From Microvelia longipes (taxonomy: Eukaryota; Arthropoda; Insecta; Hemiptera; Veliidae), in the NCBI GenBank assembly GCA_018340805.1, contig JACMZG010001911.1:49975713-50039712 (forward strand): a stretch of 64,000 nt of DNA, in the 5' to 3' direction. Below are positions 1 to 9,541 of the stretch, piece after piece; within the stretch, counting starts at the first letter, position 1; every line of letters begins with the position of its first letter. Position numbers and translations under genes: made by a program. The notes under the pieces are model-generated. The model had not been told where the DNA came from. It did no database searches and saw only the letters and a program-made list of their open reading frames with translations.

Positions 1-399
1 AATATTATAAATAAATATTTTTAGTCCTAACCTATGGTTGGGGTTTGTTGCTTTTACGGCTATTGATGCCTTATAATTTTATGATATACTAAACCTGATG
101 TACAGTTAAATGTTTCAGGTTACCTATAACTTAGTTCCTTGCAGGGAGAATACAGCCATATAATATATACATTATTTATACTTGTTTAAAATTTTTGTTA
201 TGGTTATTTCTTCTTGATGTTTGTTATTTTTAAACACTTGATAAATATTTTATTATTTTTATTTATTTTATTAGGTTTTAATTACTAAATGATTAGATAT
301 GTTTTTAGTTATTGTTTTATTTGAATCGTTTTTTTTTTGTTTTTTTAATAATTTAGCTAAATTTTTATATTTTGCTTGACAGCAAGAAAGTATAGTTTT
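1..399. other. AT-rich intergenic DNA, no feature recognised
   Basis: This stretch is T-rich, low-complexity sequence with short T runs. I see no coding segment, tRNA-like box or terminal repeat. It lies downstream of the minus-strand LINE remnant and could include its 3' untranslated tail, but nothing in it proves that. Confidence 0.4.
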
Positions 400-414
400 T
401 CATAAACATTTATA

Positions 415-1230
415 GATATTGTAGCTATTAAACGTATAGTTTAATAGCTGAGCTACACATTTGGCAGCATGCAACATAGCAGAGCGTTCCACTGAATAGC
501 GAGAACAGTGCATGATAATGTGCTCAAGAACCTCGACTTTATTGCAAGTATCGCAGTTCAGATCTTCCTCTATTTTAAGTTTATTTAAGTAGGATTTACT
601 GACGACTGACACCATGGTTTATTCGAACTCGTGTTATAAATGTTGAAAAATATCTGCTGTTGGTAGTATGGCCTTTAAACCAAGGAACAAGACCGACTGT
701 AGGCTGATATTCCTTTTTGAGCAACCCGGCTTGCTAGTTATTTTGCCATATTTGCCATTTAGATAGAGCCTATTACTTAATTTGCCTATAAATATCTTTA
801 AATGGAATTTTATACTGCTTGCCATAGATAATTGCAGACTCATCGTCGTCACAGCTTCCCTTAGCTTTGTTGTCTACAATTTCATTAGACGTGATACCTG
901 CGTGGCCTTTAAGTCAAACGAACACAATATTTTTATTCTTTAATGAGTTAGTGTAGCATAAATTAATTATTTGACATATTAAATAGTTGTTTCTATTTAC
1001 TATATAGAGATGAGAATGATTTATTTAGAAACAGCGGAAACTAGACTTTGATTATCTATAAAAATAACAAAATCATTAAGGATTTGTTGTTGTTCTGTTG
1101 TGTATGAAGAGACATATCTATTCAGCTTTACTCCTTTAAAATAATTTTGGGAATAATCATAGATAGAACCTATCGTTGATTTTGTACCCATCTGTAAATA
1201 AGCACTGTAACATATTGGCAATCTGGCCAC
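415..1230 (-). pseudogene. LINE remnant: RNase H domain and zinc-knuckle C-terminus
   Basis: Read on the minus strand, this is the 3' part of a non-LTR retrotransposon ORF2. At about 1190-1021 an RNase H-like stretch is visible: a TKSTIGSIYDY strand, then YVSSYTTEQQQIL and a DNQSLVSAVSK segment resembling the DS.SAL motif. At about 888-925 a different frame gives the last RNase H block, FVWLKGHAGITSNEIVDNKAK. The tail at about 500-615 reads YLNKLKIEEDLNCDTC followed by EHIIMHC, a CX2CX7HX4C knuckle typical of I-, R1- and Jockey-group LINE termini. The reading frame is broken by several stops and shifts and the EN and RT are absent, so it is a 5'-truncated dead copy. An RNase H domain points to the I group rather than CR1 or Jockey; the clade is an inference. 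Confidence 0.75.
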
Positions 1231-1850
1231 TGAGAGAATATAAGTAGATTAGGGGTCACTATGGGCAGACACAACATGCTCTTTTGAACCCTGGAGAGAT
1301 TAAATGTTAAAGTTTGGAGGGGTGGGGGTATATTTGATGTGGGATTAATTATGACGTTTAAAGATGTAGGGGGTAGGGGTGGGGGGTTTGAAATTTGTAA
1401 AAAAATGTTCATGTTGAGAGGGGGTGAGGTATTTGAAATTTGTATTGAATTATTGAATTATTTTTTGTACCATTTTTAACATTATTATTATTATTGTTTT
1501 GTTTTGTTTTATTCTCAGTGTTCCCACTGGTTAAAGGAAGATACGGACTAAGTCAAGCACTCTTCCTTTTTTTTATTTTATGTTATTTTTTAACTGATAA
1601 ATTTTCTAACAATATGTTTTGTGTTCATTATCGCTGCTTTCTGTAATTGCTCATACAAATATTATTATTATTATTATTGTATGTATTGTGAGTGTGTGTG
1701 TGTATGTGAGTGAGTAAGAGAGAAAGAGAGAGATAGACAATTAGAGCGAGAGAGAAAGTGAACCGACCCTATGATGATACATTTAATCATACATAAGTTG
1801 ATGTCATGTATCGAAAATTTTCTTTTTCGATCTACTTAAAGTATTGAATG

Positions 1851-1852
<2 letters not shown>
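1231..1852. other. Low-complexity intergenic stretch
   Basis: It holds a G-rich purine segment at about 1319-1385, short ATT runs near 1480 and 1660-1680, and a GT/GA-rich block at about 1690-1757. No gene is seen. Confidence 0.5.

Positions 1853-1901
<49 letters not shown>
1853..1901. repeat. (TA)n microsatellite
   Basis: Uninterrupted TA dinucleotides over nearly 50 bp. This is one of about a dozen such tracts in the window. Confidence 0.97.
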
Positions 1902-1903
<2 letters not shown>

Positions 1904-1946
1904 TTAATTATAAAGAAACATTTAGAAAAATTACAATAAAAACGTA

Positions 1947-1976
1947 ACGTTTCGAACTGTTTAAGTTCTTCCACAG
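1947..1976 (-). ncRNA. Hammerhead-like motif (CTGTGGA, hairpin, GAAAC)
   Basis: On the minus strand the order is CTGTGGA, one A, a 5-bp hairpin GAACT/AGTTC with a 5-nt loop, then GAAACG. This resembles the CUGANGA / stem II / GAAA core of a hammerhead ribozyme but has GG where AN is expected and one extra base before the stem. The same layout occurs in the inverted repeats at 22.7, 50.6 and 61.3 kb. It is probably a decayed end of a Penelope-like or related retroelement. Catalytic activity is unlikely. Confidence 0.35.
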
Positions 1977-2011
1977 ACGAAGAGAGACTCGTCTCTCTCT
2001 CTCTCTCTCTA

Positions 2012-2056
2012 TATATATAATATATATATATATAAATATAATATATATATATATAT
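2012..2056. repeat. (TA)n microsatellite, interrupted
   Basis: TA repeats with a few AA and TT interruptions, immediately after a (CT)n run at about 1990-2011. Confidence 0.95.
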
Positions 2057-2578
2057 TTAAACGACTATTAGTTTATAAATTAGAAAACAACTAGCCATCT
2101 AAAAGAAGTAGTGAAAGAAAATAAGGGAATTCAGGGCAAAAATATCTATAAATATATACGAAATCAAGAGAATATGGGGAGGGGTGTTACTAGTTGTCGC
2201 GAAACCTAATTTTTTTATCTTTTCATTTTATTGATGAATCCGCAAAATAAAATGACATAGGCCTTCCTACCAACAGCGGCCCTTGGGAGTTCCTTAAGGG
2301 GTTTAATCAATCCTTGAAAAAGACATGACAAATTTTAATATGAAAAATTCTTTTGAAATGGCCAGTATCTCAAGTAGTGTTACTCATAATATTAAATGTT
2401 GTAGTTTATTTTTTTACAGAAGGCCTCTTAATAAATTGTTTTTATCTCTTTATTTATAATGAGAACTGATTAATATTAAATGTTTGCCACTCAAATTGAG
2501 TTTAGGATAATGCATGTAATTTACACACACGTGGAGTTCTCACGTATGTACTTCACTGCTCTTCTCTCTCTCTATCTA
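2057..2578. other. AT-rich intergenic DNA
   Basis: No coding similarity or terminal repeat was found. A short CT-rich block at about 2562-2578 leads into the next TA tract. Confidence 0.4.
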
Positions 2579-2579
2579 T

Positions 2580-2659
<80 letters not shown>

Positions 2660-2671
2660 GGTTATATATAA
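2579..2671. repeat. (TA)n microsatellite bordering a foldback element
   Basis: A long TA tract interrupted by TTTATA and AATATA. Its right edge (tatacagggttatatata) abuts the foldback element, consistent with insertion at a TA target. Confidence 0.95.
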
Positions 2672-3640
2672 CAGGGTGTAACTACTGCCCAAAATTTTGC
2701 ATGAAACATGATTTTTAAAAAAAAATGAATTTTATGGAATTTTTGTAGTAGGGCATTAGAGAAAGTAAGAGATGAGCAAAAGTTCAGCCAAGAACGGAAA
2801 AAACTTCTCTTATGATTGCCCTTTAAGAAAAGTTAAATAATTTTATACATTCAATAATCAAAATTTTAAGCCATTCTTCCTAGAAGTTGGAAAAACTGAT
2901 ATTGGTAATAAATAAATAGTCTCTCACTAAGATATTTTTGGCATTTTTTCCTTATGTCTACAATGTTAATTACATGGTACATAAAATAATTAAAAATCTC
3001 AAAAGCAAGGGGAAAGAGTGGTTTTAAAGAAAAATGTGTAAGAATAAAATAGGTTTATTTTACCTTCTAGAGTCTAAAAATCGTATTATTAAATTATTTT
3101 CGAAAAAAAAAATATTTTTATAAAATAACACATCATTTTCACTTTTATACGACAAAAATGATCAGTTTTTGCAACTTCTAGCAACAATAGCTTACATTTT
3201 TGACTATTGAATGTATGAAAATATTTACATATTCTTAAAGGTAGTCATAAGAGAAGTTTTTTCCGTTCTTGGCTGAACTTTGCTCATCTCTTACTTCCTC
3301 TAATGCCCTACTACAAAAATCCATAAAATTCATTTTTTAAAAAAATCATGTTTCACGCAAAATTTTGGGCAGTAGTTTCAAAATATTTGACATAGTTAGT
3401 AATTTGTCCTTTAGGAAATTCACTCAGCTTTCTAATGATACCAATTTTGCCTTTCTAGCTTGAATAGTTAAATCCCTATTAACAATTTTATGATGTGAGG
3501 TCAAATATTTTTTTGAAATATTAAATTTGACCTTGTGGGAAAACGGTTGGAGATCGGGGTTTATATTATAGGACATTTTTTGTTCCTTTTGTGGAGTACT
3601 ATCACCTCCTTTTCTGTGGACACTTTATATGAAACACCTG
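2672..3640. mobile_element. Foldback DNA transposon, TA-flanked, non-autonomous
   Basis: The ends CAGGGTGTAAC (left) and GAAACACCTG (right) are imperfect inverted copies, each next to a TA-rich flank. Inside are long inverted arms: about 2681-2903 pairs with about 3156-3377. Both arms carry GCCCAAAATTTTG, AGAAGTTTTTTCCG (or its complement) and the stretch reading CGTTCTTGGCTGAACTTTG. The right side has about 260 extra bases without a mirror, so the element is asymmetric or carries an insertion. There is no transposase. The TATACAGGGTG terminus matches the end type of the 2.5-kb palindrome at 56447-58995. A partial arm copy lies at 20094-20240. The superfamily (possibly Tc1/mariner-like because of TA) is inferred. 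Confidence 0.7.
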
Positions 3641-3691
3641 TATATATCGAGGAGAAGGATAAGGATTGGAAACACTAACCCTAAGCTAACA

Positions 3692-4610
3692 CTTTTCTAC
3701 GGGTTAACGAAGTTTCATTAATCTGTGATTCCCATGAGACCGATTGTCAGTGCAGTAGGATCATCTACCCATGATGTAGCTCGATAATATGTGGCGGGAG
3801 TTCTTAGTCTATTAACTGGCAACACTACCTGTTATGTCAAGAACTGAAGTCATTTCATCGAAATCATCAAGTTTCTTCAATTGCAAAACGGCGATCTCTT
3901 ATTCAGCTTTAATGTGGTTTCGCTGTTTACTATTATTCCACCCAAAGAAACAGTTGATCTTGAAAGTAATTTTCTACCTAAAGATATGGTCGATATCGCG
4001 GAGCAATGCCTCAAAACCATGTACTTTATGTTCGACGGTGAATACTACCAGCAAACGGAGGGTTCTCCTATGGGTAGTCTCTTGTCATCGGTGGCTACAA
4101 ATATTTTTATTGCATACTTGGAATCCAAAGGATTATCGTCTGCTCGTCTCCAACCCAAGTCATGGAAGAGATATGTTGATAATATTATAATAATATTAAT
4201 ATTTTCTTTCTCTGGCCACATGACACAGACACCTTGGATAATTTCTTACAGCATATAAACTCCATCCACCCTAACAAAAAGTTTACGATGGAAATTGAGA
4301 ATAATAGATCGCTGGCTTTTCTAGATGTGCTTGTGATTAGGGAAGAAAATGGTACACTAGGACAGAGGGAAAAGCTGAACCTACGCGTACGGACTGATAT
4401 CTTCACGTGAACTCCCATCATCATCCAGCACAAAGGATGGCTGTGGTAAACTCCTTGGTCTCAAAAGGCTTTAAAATGAGTGACAATGAATCGAGGGATC
4501 TGAAGAAACTACACCTCCTGGCAGCACTTTCAAACAATGTCTACAAGACAGAGGACTTTAACAGGGCCATGCGTCGTTTCAAACATTCATCAACCACCGA
4601 GAAGGAGTGA
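3692..4610 (+). pseudogene. Penelope-like element reverse transcriptase, decayed
   Basis: Conceptual pieces follow the Penelope RT order. FYGLTKFH and PMRPIVSAVGS come at about 3692-3760, then GVLSLLTGNTTCYVKN, then LLFSFNVVSLFTIIPPKET from 3899 (motif A). GEYYQQTEGSPMGSLLSSV is motif B, and WKRYVDN at about 4160-4182 is motif C. The family normally has YVDD; here the second catalytic Asp codon is AAT (Asn). Then come SLAFLDVLV and, from 4407, VNSHHHPAQRMAVVNSLVSKG. At least two frameshifts (about 3830 and 4190-4400) and several stops break it, and no GIY-YIG domain follows, so it is a dead fragment. Penelope-like RTs copy the element RNA and are related to telomerase RT. Its left edge begins about 50 bp after the foldback element. 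Confidence 0.85.
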
Positions 4611-4905
4611 CAAGAACACATGAGGAAAATTTACATATAACTGGTTTTGGCAGTGAATTGGAAGATGCGAGTTTCAAGCAGTATAAAACCACATACTCTT
4701 TTACCTCCTTTGAATAATACTTCCTTTATTTGAACTCTCTTCTTAATCACCTAGTGTAATATATAGGTTCAGCGTTGCTAGACCGATAACATAATCTTTA
4801 ACCTTTGCAAGGCTTTTATTTCTAAGATCAAGCGCAGCGAACACCATTATACTTTTTTAGTTATTTATGGTGAAATTTGTTGCATGAGAGAAACACCAAA
4901 TAATA
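4611..4905. other. Intergenic DNA between two retroelement remnants
   Basis: Nothing is recognised here. It may be degraded 3' sequence of the Penelope-like element. Confidence 0.35.
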
Positions 4906-5176
4906 TTGATATGCGATAATATGATATGTTGGTCAATTATACTTACTAATTTTTTTAAAAACGAAAATATAAAGCCACAAATTTATAATTATAATACTCG
5001 TCAAAACACCAAAGGTCAGCTTAAATCTATTAAAACGCAGTCAACTTTTGCGCAAAGACACGCTTTTTCTAGGGTAACCAAATTATTTAATACTCTGCCC
5101 TTAAAAAATTAAAGAATTAAAAGCCATCCACGAATTTAGAAAAGAAGTTAACTTATGGTTGAGAGAGGGTCACTAG
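4906..5176 (+). pseudogene. CR1/L2-like LINE ORF2 C-terminal tail
   Basis: The translation contains YNTRQNTKGQL, then AFSRVTKLFNTLPL, then after a one-base shift near 5102 KELKAIHEFRKEVNLWLRE and a stop. This pattern (NYNTR, about 35 residues, a LFN.LP motif, an IK...F+K..K.WL helix) is the characteristic end of CR1/L2-type LINE reverse transcriptase proteins. Only the last ~85 residues survive, as expected of a heavily 5'-truncated insertion. Related tails occur at 27.8, 28.2 and 30.6 kb. Confidence 0.7.
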
Positions 5177-5324
5177 TATAAAATAATTAGATATTAAAAA
5201 CGTTTTATTTTATAGGTGTTAATTTATTTAATATTTTATTAATTTAATTTATTTTGTTATAGTATTAATATAACTGAATATTTTTATTAATTAGTAGTAA
5301 AATGTATTTTTACATTTTACAGAT

Positions 5325-5328
<4 letters not shown>

Positions 5329-5407
<79 letters not shown>
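5329..5407. repeat. (TA)n microsatellite
   Basis: Almost 80 bp of TA with a single ATGT interruption, lying in the 3' flank of the LINE tail. Confidence 0.97.
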
Positions 5408-5410
<3 letters not shown>

Positions 5411-5938
5411 TTTTACTAATAATAGTTTAGTTTTAGATCAAATAAAAATAAAATAATAACATAACTTATACATAACCTAAAATAGTTCCTAAAAATATAC
5501 ATACTGTCGTAATAAATTAAATAAAAGTAAGTGCCTCCAGATTCAAGCATTCTGCTTATTAGAGGTGTAGCACAAATAAACATAAAAAATTATAATCTTA
5601 AAATATTGTTTAATTTAAAAATTTATTAATGTTAAAACCATGTATTGTAAATGTAATGTATGTTATTTTTTTGGAGATAAAGTTATATATATTATATTTA
5701 TGGTGCGTGGTTTTCAGTACATATACTAGGAAGTATTTGACTTACGCATCAGCCTTTTGAAAGAAACTAAATTGTAATTATTTATATAAAAGTAATGTTT
5801 TAGAAGAGATTTGAGTTTTGCATCCGTAATTTTAACATCAACATTCCTAATTATACCTGTTCTAAATAGTACATTTTGAGGAATAAATATAAAACTTCAT
5901 GTGTTTTTTTGTAAAAATAGGAGAATTCTGAACAGTAT
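5408..5938. other. AT-rich intergenic DNA
   Basis: A/T runs with no coding motifs. Nothing more can be said. Confidence 0.4.
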
Positions 5939-6292
5939 TTAGGCTTTGAGACTTCTAAAATAAACTTTTACTCTGTTAAGTCCAACCTTCTCTATTAAAA
6001 TCACATCGTCACCAAGCTCTGAGTGTTTTCCATGCAGAAGTTTACCTAAAGCCATTGGATGCATACGACCTGAGCCCTTAAAATTTGATTTTTGGGTGGC
6101 TCTGCTTTCCAAAAACACATAAAATGGAGAAAAATCTGATTTAACGAATTCATTTGTGCTTTCATTGTTTTCGATAATGACAGTATTATCTGGAATGTTA
6201 TAATAATTTTTAGAATTTTCTATAAGATTTAAAGTATTTATAGATAATTTTGTCCCCCAGGGAGGGGGGGGGTCACCTGTATCAGTAGTCAC
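5939..6292 (-). CDS. Jockey-type LINE ORF1 (gag-like) N-terminal fragment, 117 aa
   Basis: An open 117-codon frame. The N-terminal half is polar and Asn-rich, following a proline run at residues 8-11. The C-terminal half reads FSPFYVFLESRATQ, then GRMHPMALGKLLHGK and VGLNRVKVYFRS. In Jockey-clade LINEs the ORF1 (gag-like) protein has a domain with just this order (SPF.V.LES, then HPM.LGKLL, then G.NR..V.F), upstream of CCHC zinc knuckles that are missing here. ORF1 proteins bind element RNA and help nuclear delivery. The frame stops at 5939 before any zinc knuckle, so this is a truncated copy. The ATG start is the one that opens the frame. It may belong to the same element class as the LINE at 37.5-40.4 kb. 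Confidence 0.7.
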   Translation of the reverse strand: MTTDTGDPPPPWGTKLSINTLNLIENSKNYYNIPDNTVIIENNESTNEFVKSDFSPFYVFLESRATQKSNFKGSGRMHPMALGKLLHGKHSELGDDVILIEKVGLNRVKVYFRSLKA

Positions 6293-6548
6293 GCAAGTTA
6301 AAGATGGTATGATCTTTTTCCTCTATGCACAGTAAAAATATATCACTGTAAATAAGAGATGGTAATAAACTGGTCAGAAGGATATTAAAAAACAACAATA
6401 TCTTCACACAACCGAGTCTAGAACAATACTAAAATAAGGTTTTATATATTATAAAGTTATTTTGTCGTTTTAATACGTATTATTCTTTGCAAGTCATCTT
6501 CATTAATGATGCCGAATGGTGATGGAGTTCGTATTTACAAGTATATGT
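6293..6548. other. Intergenic DNA upstream of the ORF1 fragment
   Basis: No box A/B, promoter or terminal repeat is recognised. Confidence 0.3.

Positions 6549-6596
<48 letters not shown>
6549..6596. repeat. (TA)n microsatellite
   Basis: A TA tract ending in a tattatatattgc transition. Confidence 0.95.
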
Positions 6597-6597
<1 letters not shown>

Positions 6598-7076
6598 TGC
6601 ATTAATTATGCACAATTGCATTTAAATTAAAATTAAATTTTAATTTAATTTCTTTTCTTGTCATGAATATATTGCATTTATCTTGGTTACGCCGAAAAAT
6701 CATCTTGCTTGACGCTCGCTACATGCCTCAACTGAGCTTCCATAGAAAACAAGAACCTTACTTAGGGCATGTAATATTAAGAAAAAGTACTAGCAGTTAA
6801 ATTTATTTTTTTATAGATTCATAAATGATTTAATAAAAAAAGAAGCAAGTGGATAACTAATATTTTTATTTTTTTTTATTATTAATACAAAAAAAATCAG
6901 GAATGGGGTACCGTGGAATTTTTCCTTTCCACATTGAACTCGTTACGCATATCCTCTCTGTTACGGACTCCTTTCGTTTGTCCAAACGGTGATTGCGAGG
7001 GGAAAATGCATTTTACTCCCAAGGAGCATACAATATATTATCTCCAGACGATAAAATAAGAAAATATTCATACTTT
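6597..7076. other. AT-rich intergenic DNA
   Basis: A short palindromic stretch (AAATTAAAATTAAATTTTAATTT) lies at about 6620-6650. No gene is seen. Confidence 0.35.
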
Positions 7077-7385
7077 TATACGTTTTGTTGTATTTGTTAT
7101 AATTTTCTTTTGACCTGAAACGGATTTTGAGCCAATAAAATCTTTTTATTTATAAGGGTCCCCCTTATAAATTTTGGGGATGCGGCCCCCGGGAAAGATA
7201 AGAAAATTGATCGGCCCCCTGTATAAGTTTAGAGGATACGGCTCCCCTAAAAACTTGATATGATTGGCTCCAATTATATAGGAAGGAAAAAAGTGAATTT
7301 TTACTCCCAAGGGAGTGAAAAGTATCCTTTTCGTTTTTGGAAATGAAAAGTGGTTCTTTACTACCTAAAAACTAGAGATAAAATA
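7077..7385 (+). repeat. Dispersed repeat family, copy 1 (second copy at 54.25 kb)
   Basis: This segment and 54247-54595 share, in the same order and orientation: TATACGTTTTGTTGTATTT, a CCTGAAACGGATTTT block, CCCTnATAAATTT segments next to CCCC runs, TTTACTCCCAAG and CTACCTAAAAACTAGA-like ends. No coding potential is seen. It is an interspersed element of unknown class. Confidence 0.6.
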
Positions 7386-7432
7386 TTTTTTAGTGACCCC
7401 TAATTCTTACCTTTTTGCTGGTTAGATAAACA

Positions 7433-7440
7433 ATACCATA
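7433..7440. repeat. Left 8-bp target site duplication (ATACCATA)
   Basis: Identical to 9237-9244 on the other side of the hAT-like element. Confidence 0.85.
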
Positions 7441-7473
7441 CATGGGCGTAGCCAGGGTTGCCTTTAGGGGGGC

Positions 7474-7490
7474 CCTATATATATATATTA

Positions 7491-7566
<76 letters not shown>

Positions 7567-7600
7567 GTGTGTGTGTATATATATAGTGTGTGTGTTGTGT
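7474..7600. repeat. (TA)n / (TG)n microsatellite
   Basis: A TA tract with TTA and AAT breaks that grades into TGTGTG at about 7565-7620. Confidence 0.95.
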
Positions 7601-7640
7601 TGTATATGTGTGTGTAGTGTGTGAGTGTCTGTGGTTTTAA

Positions 7641-7735
7641 ATGTTTTTTAAATAATTCTGGCGCGGTGGTCCGCATTTTGGGCGAATTTCTTTTGGATGC
7701 ATGTTTTCGTGCTTAACAACAATTCTGGTTGGAAT
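7641..7735. repeat. Partial arm of the GCGCGGTGGTCCGC hairpin MITE
   Basis: TAAATAATTCTGGCGCGGTG, then TCCGC, GGGCGAATTTC and CGTGCTTAACAAC, repeat the start of the complete copy that follows. It is a truncated tandem arm. Confidence 0.65.
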
Positions 7736-7749
7736 GATAATTTTTATAG

Positions 7750-8270
7750 TTTTTTACATTATATAAGTTTACAACTACTGAATAAATAATTTTGGCGCGG
7801 TGGTCCGCTGTCGGGTAAATTTAGAATGCGTGTTTCTGTGCTTAAAACCCCATTTCTTGGTTAACGTTCCGGTTCATGCTTTAAAAACCTAAGCTGTTAC
7901 TCAATTGTCAAGCTGCTCGTAACTCATTTTGTCTGTATTTTCCAAGGAAATAATTATCCAGTTGGTTATACAAAACTATGCCTCTAAAGTTAGCAGTACG
8001 CACTATTATTTGAAATAGTTTAAAGCTTAGTTACTTATCTTTAAGCTTAGTCAGTTATCTTTCAAAGGTTTTAGCGCATTCCTTTGAAAAATACAGACAA
8101 ATGAGTTACGAGCAGTGCTTGACAATTGAGTAACAGCTTAGGTTCTGAAGTATGAACCGGAACCTTAAGCATGAAATGGGTTGTTAAGCACGGAAACACG
8201 AATTCTAAATGAAATTCGCCCGACAGCGGACCACCGCGCCAGAATTATTTAGTAGTTATATACATATATA
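7750..8270. mobile_element. Hairpin (foldback) MITE, family GCGCGGTGGTCCGC
   Basis: The left arm (about 7750-7955) and right arm (about 8080-8270) are inverted copies over ~190 bp. Landmarks are ACTACTnAATAA(A)TAATT, GGCGCGGTGGTCCGCTGTCGGG, GGTTCATnCTT and AAGCTGTTACTCAATTGTCAAG. The central ~125 bp is unpaired. No ORF is present. The whole sequence could fold into one long hairpin. Related copies lie at 12645-13385 (complete but diverged) and 53690-53835 (one arm). It is nested in the hAT-like element, so it inserted later or moved with it. Confidence 0.8.
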
Positions 8271-8328
8271 ATGTAAAATACCCAAAAATTTTCCCAATCC
8301 CAACCCTACCCAACATTTTTTGTTAGCA

Positions 8329-8577
8329 ACCGTAATTTTGGTTTTCAGTAATTTTTTGTGCTTTTTCGACTTTTTGGTCATTTAGAGTGTCGTATTGACT
8401 TCAGACTGGTTTCATTCGATCAGTGCCCAAAAATACATAGAAAACGACACCCTACTCGAAATTTATTTATTTTTTATCGACCTAAATTTTGGTTTCTGGT
8501 AATTTACAATGGTTTTTTCGACTTTTTGGTCATTTAGAGTGGTTTCATTGACTTCGGACCGGTTTTATTTGATTCAG
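8329..8577 (+). repeat. Two ~90-bp direct repeats
   Basis: About 8334-8421 and 8487-8577 both contain ATTTTGGTTT, then TTTTTCGACTTTTTGGTCAT, then TTTAGAGTG and a TTGACTTC(A/G)GAC(T/C)GGTTT block. This is a tandem duplication inside the hAT-like element. Confidence 0.75.
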
Positions 8578-8601
8578 CGTCTCAAAAAACATATACATTG
8601 A

Positions 8602-8865
8602 TCTTTTTTGCGGCGAAAAATATTAACCCTGAATTTTGCTGATTTTTGAAAATTTTGCTGACTCAGCAAACTGGGTTAATTATGTTAAAAAAACCTTGTT
8701 TTTAATAGGGTTCGTGTGTTTAATAGGGAAGGTTGATTTTTGTACCAAGTTTGATTAAAAAATATTAATCCGTTCGAAAGATGGTGTTTTTACAAGAAAC
8801 TGATGACTATCCATTAGCGAATTTTATTCCCAAAGAAATTCGCTAAAAAAACAAAGCTCTTAGAG
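8602..8865 (+). repeat. Dispersed repeat family D, copy 1
   Basis: The order is AATTTTGCTGACTCAGCAAA, TAATAGGGTTCGTGTG, GTACCAAGTTTGATTAAAAA, TTCGAAAGATGG, TTTTTACAAGAA, then the short palindrome TTAGCGAATTTT/AAATTCGCTAA. The same blocks occur at 11820-12075 and, reversed, at 34200-34640. The class is unknown; no frame is open. Confidence 0.6.
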
Positions 8866-9236
8866 GACGAATCAAACAATTTTCTTTTAAATAGTCTTAA
8901 TGAAAAACAATCCCCTAAAACAAAATACAAATTATTATTGAACTGAACTGAACTATAAATATGGTTTTTATTTAATACTAATAAAACCACAAAGTTAATA
9001 CGTCGAACTAAAAAAACAAATTTAATTTTTAAGACAAAAGCTACCTTTAAGCTCTAAATTATTATAAAAAAAATTGTAAAATTAATAAATATATTTTATA
9101 AAATTAAAATTTAAATTAATTTTAATAAAGAAATTTTTCTTTGCCTGAACCATAGTTTTTATATAATTTTTGCAACAACCCTCCTCGGCTAGGGGGGGGG
9201 CCCCCCCCCCCCCTGACCCCCCCTGGCTACGCCATG

Positions 9237-9244
9237 ATACCATA
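9237..9244. repeat. Right 8-bp target site duplication (ATACCATA)
   Basis: Matches 7433-7440 exactly. Confidence 0.85.
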
Positions 9245-9510
9245 GTCGATGTTCTAGAAAAAACTCAATTTTCTTCCATTTATACAAAAAATTCTAAAAA
9301 TTGCAATTAATTGTTTATTATAATAACCATTTAATGAATAAATAACAAAAAATTATACATTTATCAAGACAAACAATTCAAATCAGCCGACGCTGTGATT
9401 TTGGTAAGTGAATTTAAATATTTATTGTTACAGTAAATTAATTATCATTATTTTATAATCAAGATAATTTTATGAGGTAGTAGTCAGATAGTTATAAAAC
9501 ACAAAGTATG

Positions 9511-9541
9511 AGCTTTTGGCCGTAAATTAGGCCTTCTTCAG
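9511..9541 (-). ncRNA. Hammerhead-like motif remnant (CTGAAGA, GGCC hairpin, AAAAGC)
   Basis: On the minus strand the order is CTGAAGA, A, a GGCC/GGCC hairpin with an 8-nt loop, then AAAAGC. This follows the CUGANGA / stem / GAAA layout of other motifs in the window, but the G of GAAA is A. It is probably a retroelement-end remnant, not active. Confidence 0.3.

Larger units (their letters stand above)
7441..9236. mobile_element. Non-autonomous hAT-like DNA transposon with nested insertions
   Basis: The ends CATGGGCGTAGCCAGG (left) and CCTGGCTACGCCATG (right) are inverted copies. Exact 8-bp duplications ATACCATA flank them, the hallmark of hAT-superfamily insertion. G- and C-runs just inside both ends (about 7468-7474 and 9192-9222) are typical of this GGCGTAGCCAGGG-ended group. 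No transposase frame is present. The ~1.8-kb interior holds a TA tract, a nested hairpin MITE (7750-8270), a pair of ~90-bp direct repeats and a family-D repeat. Mobilisation would have depended on a transposase supplied elsewhere. The hAT assignment rests on the duplication length and end sequence, not on protein. Confidence 0.85.

Noticed and set aside
2480..2671. Open frames of alternating Ile and Tyr here and at 7442, 20395, 33108 and 56160-56472
   Set aside because: They are translations of (TA)n microsatellites and not proteins.
8805..8835. CTGATGA next to a CTA/TAG hairpin as a hammerhead core
   Set aside because: The GAAA box is not in register and the sequence is explained by the family-D palindrome.
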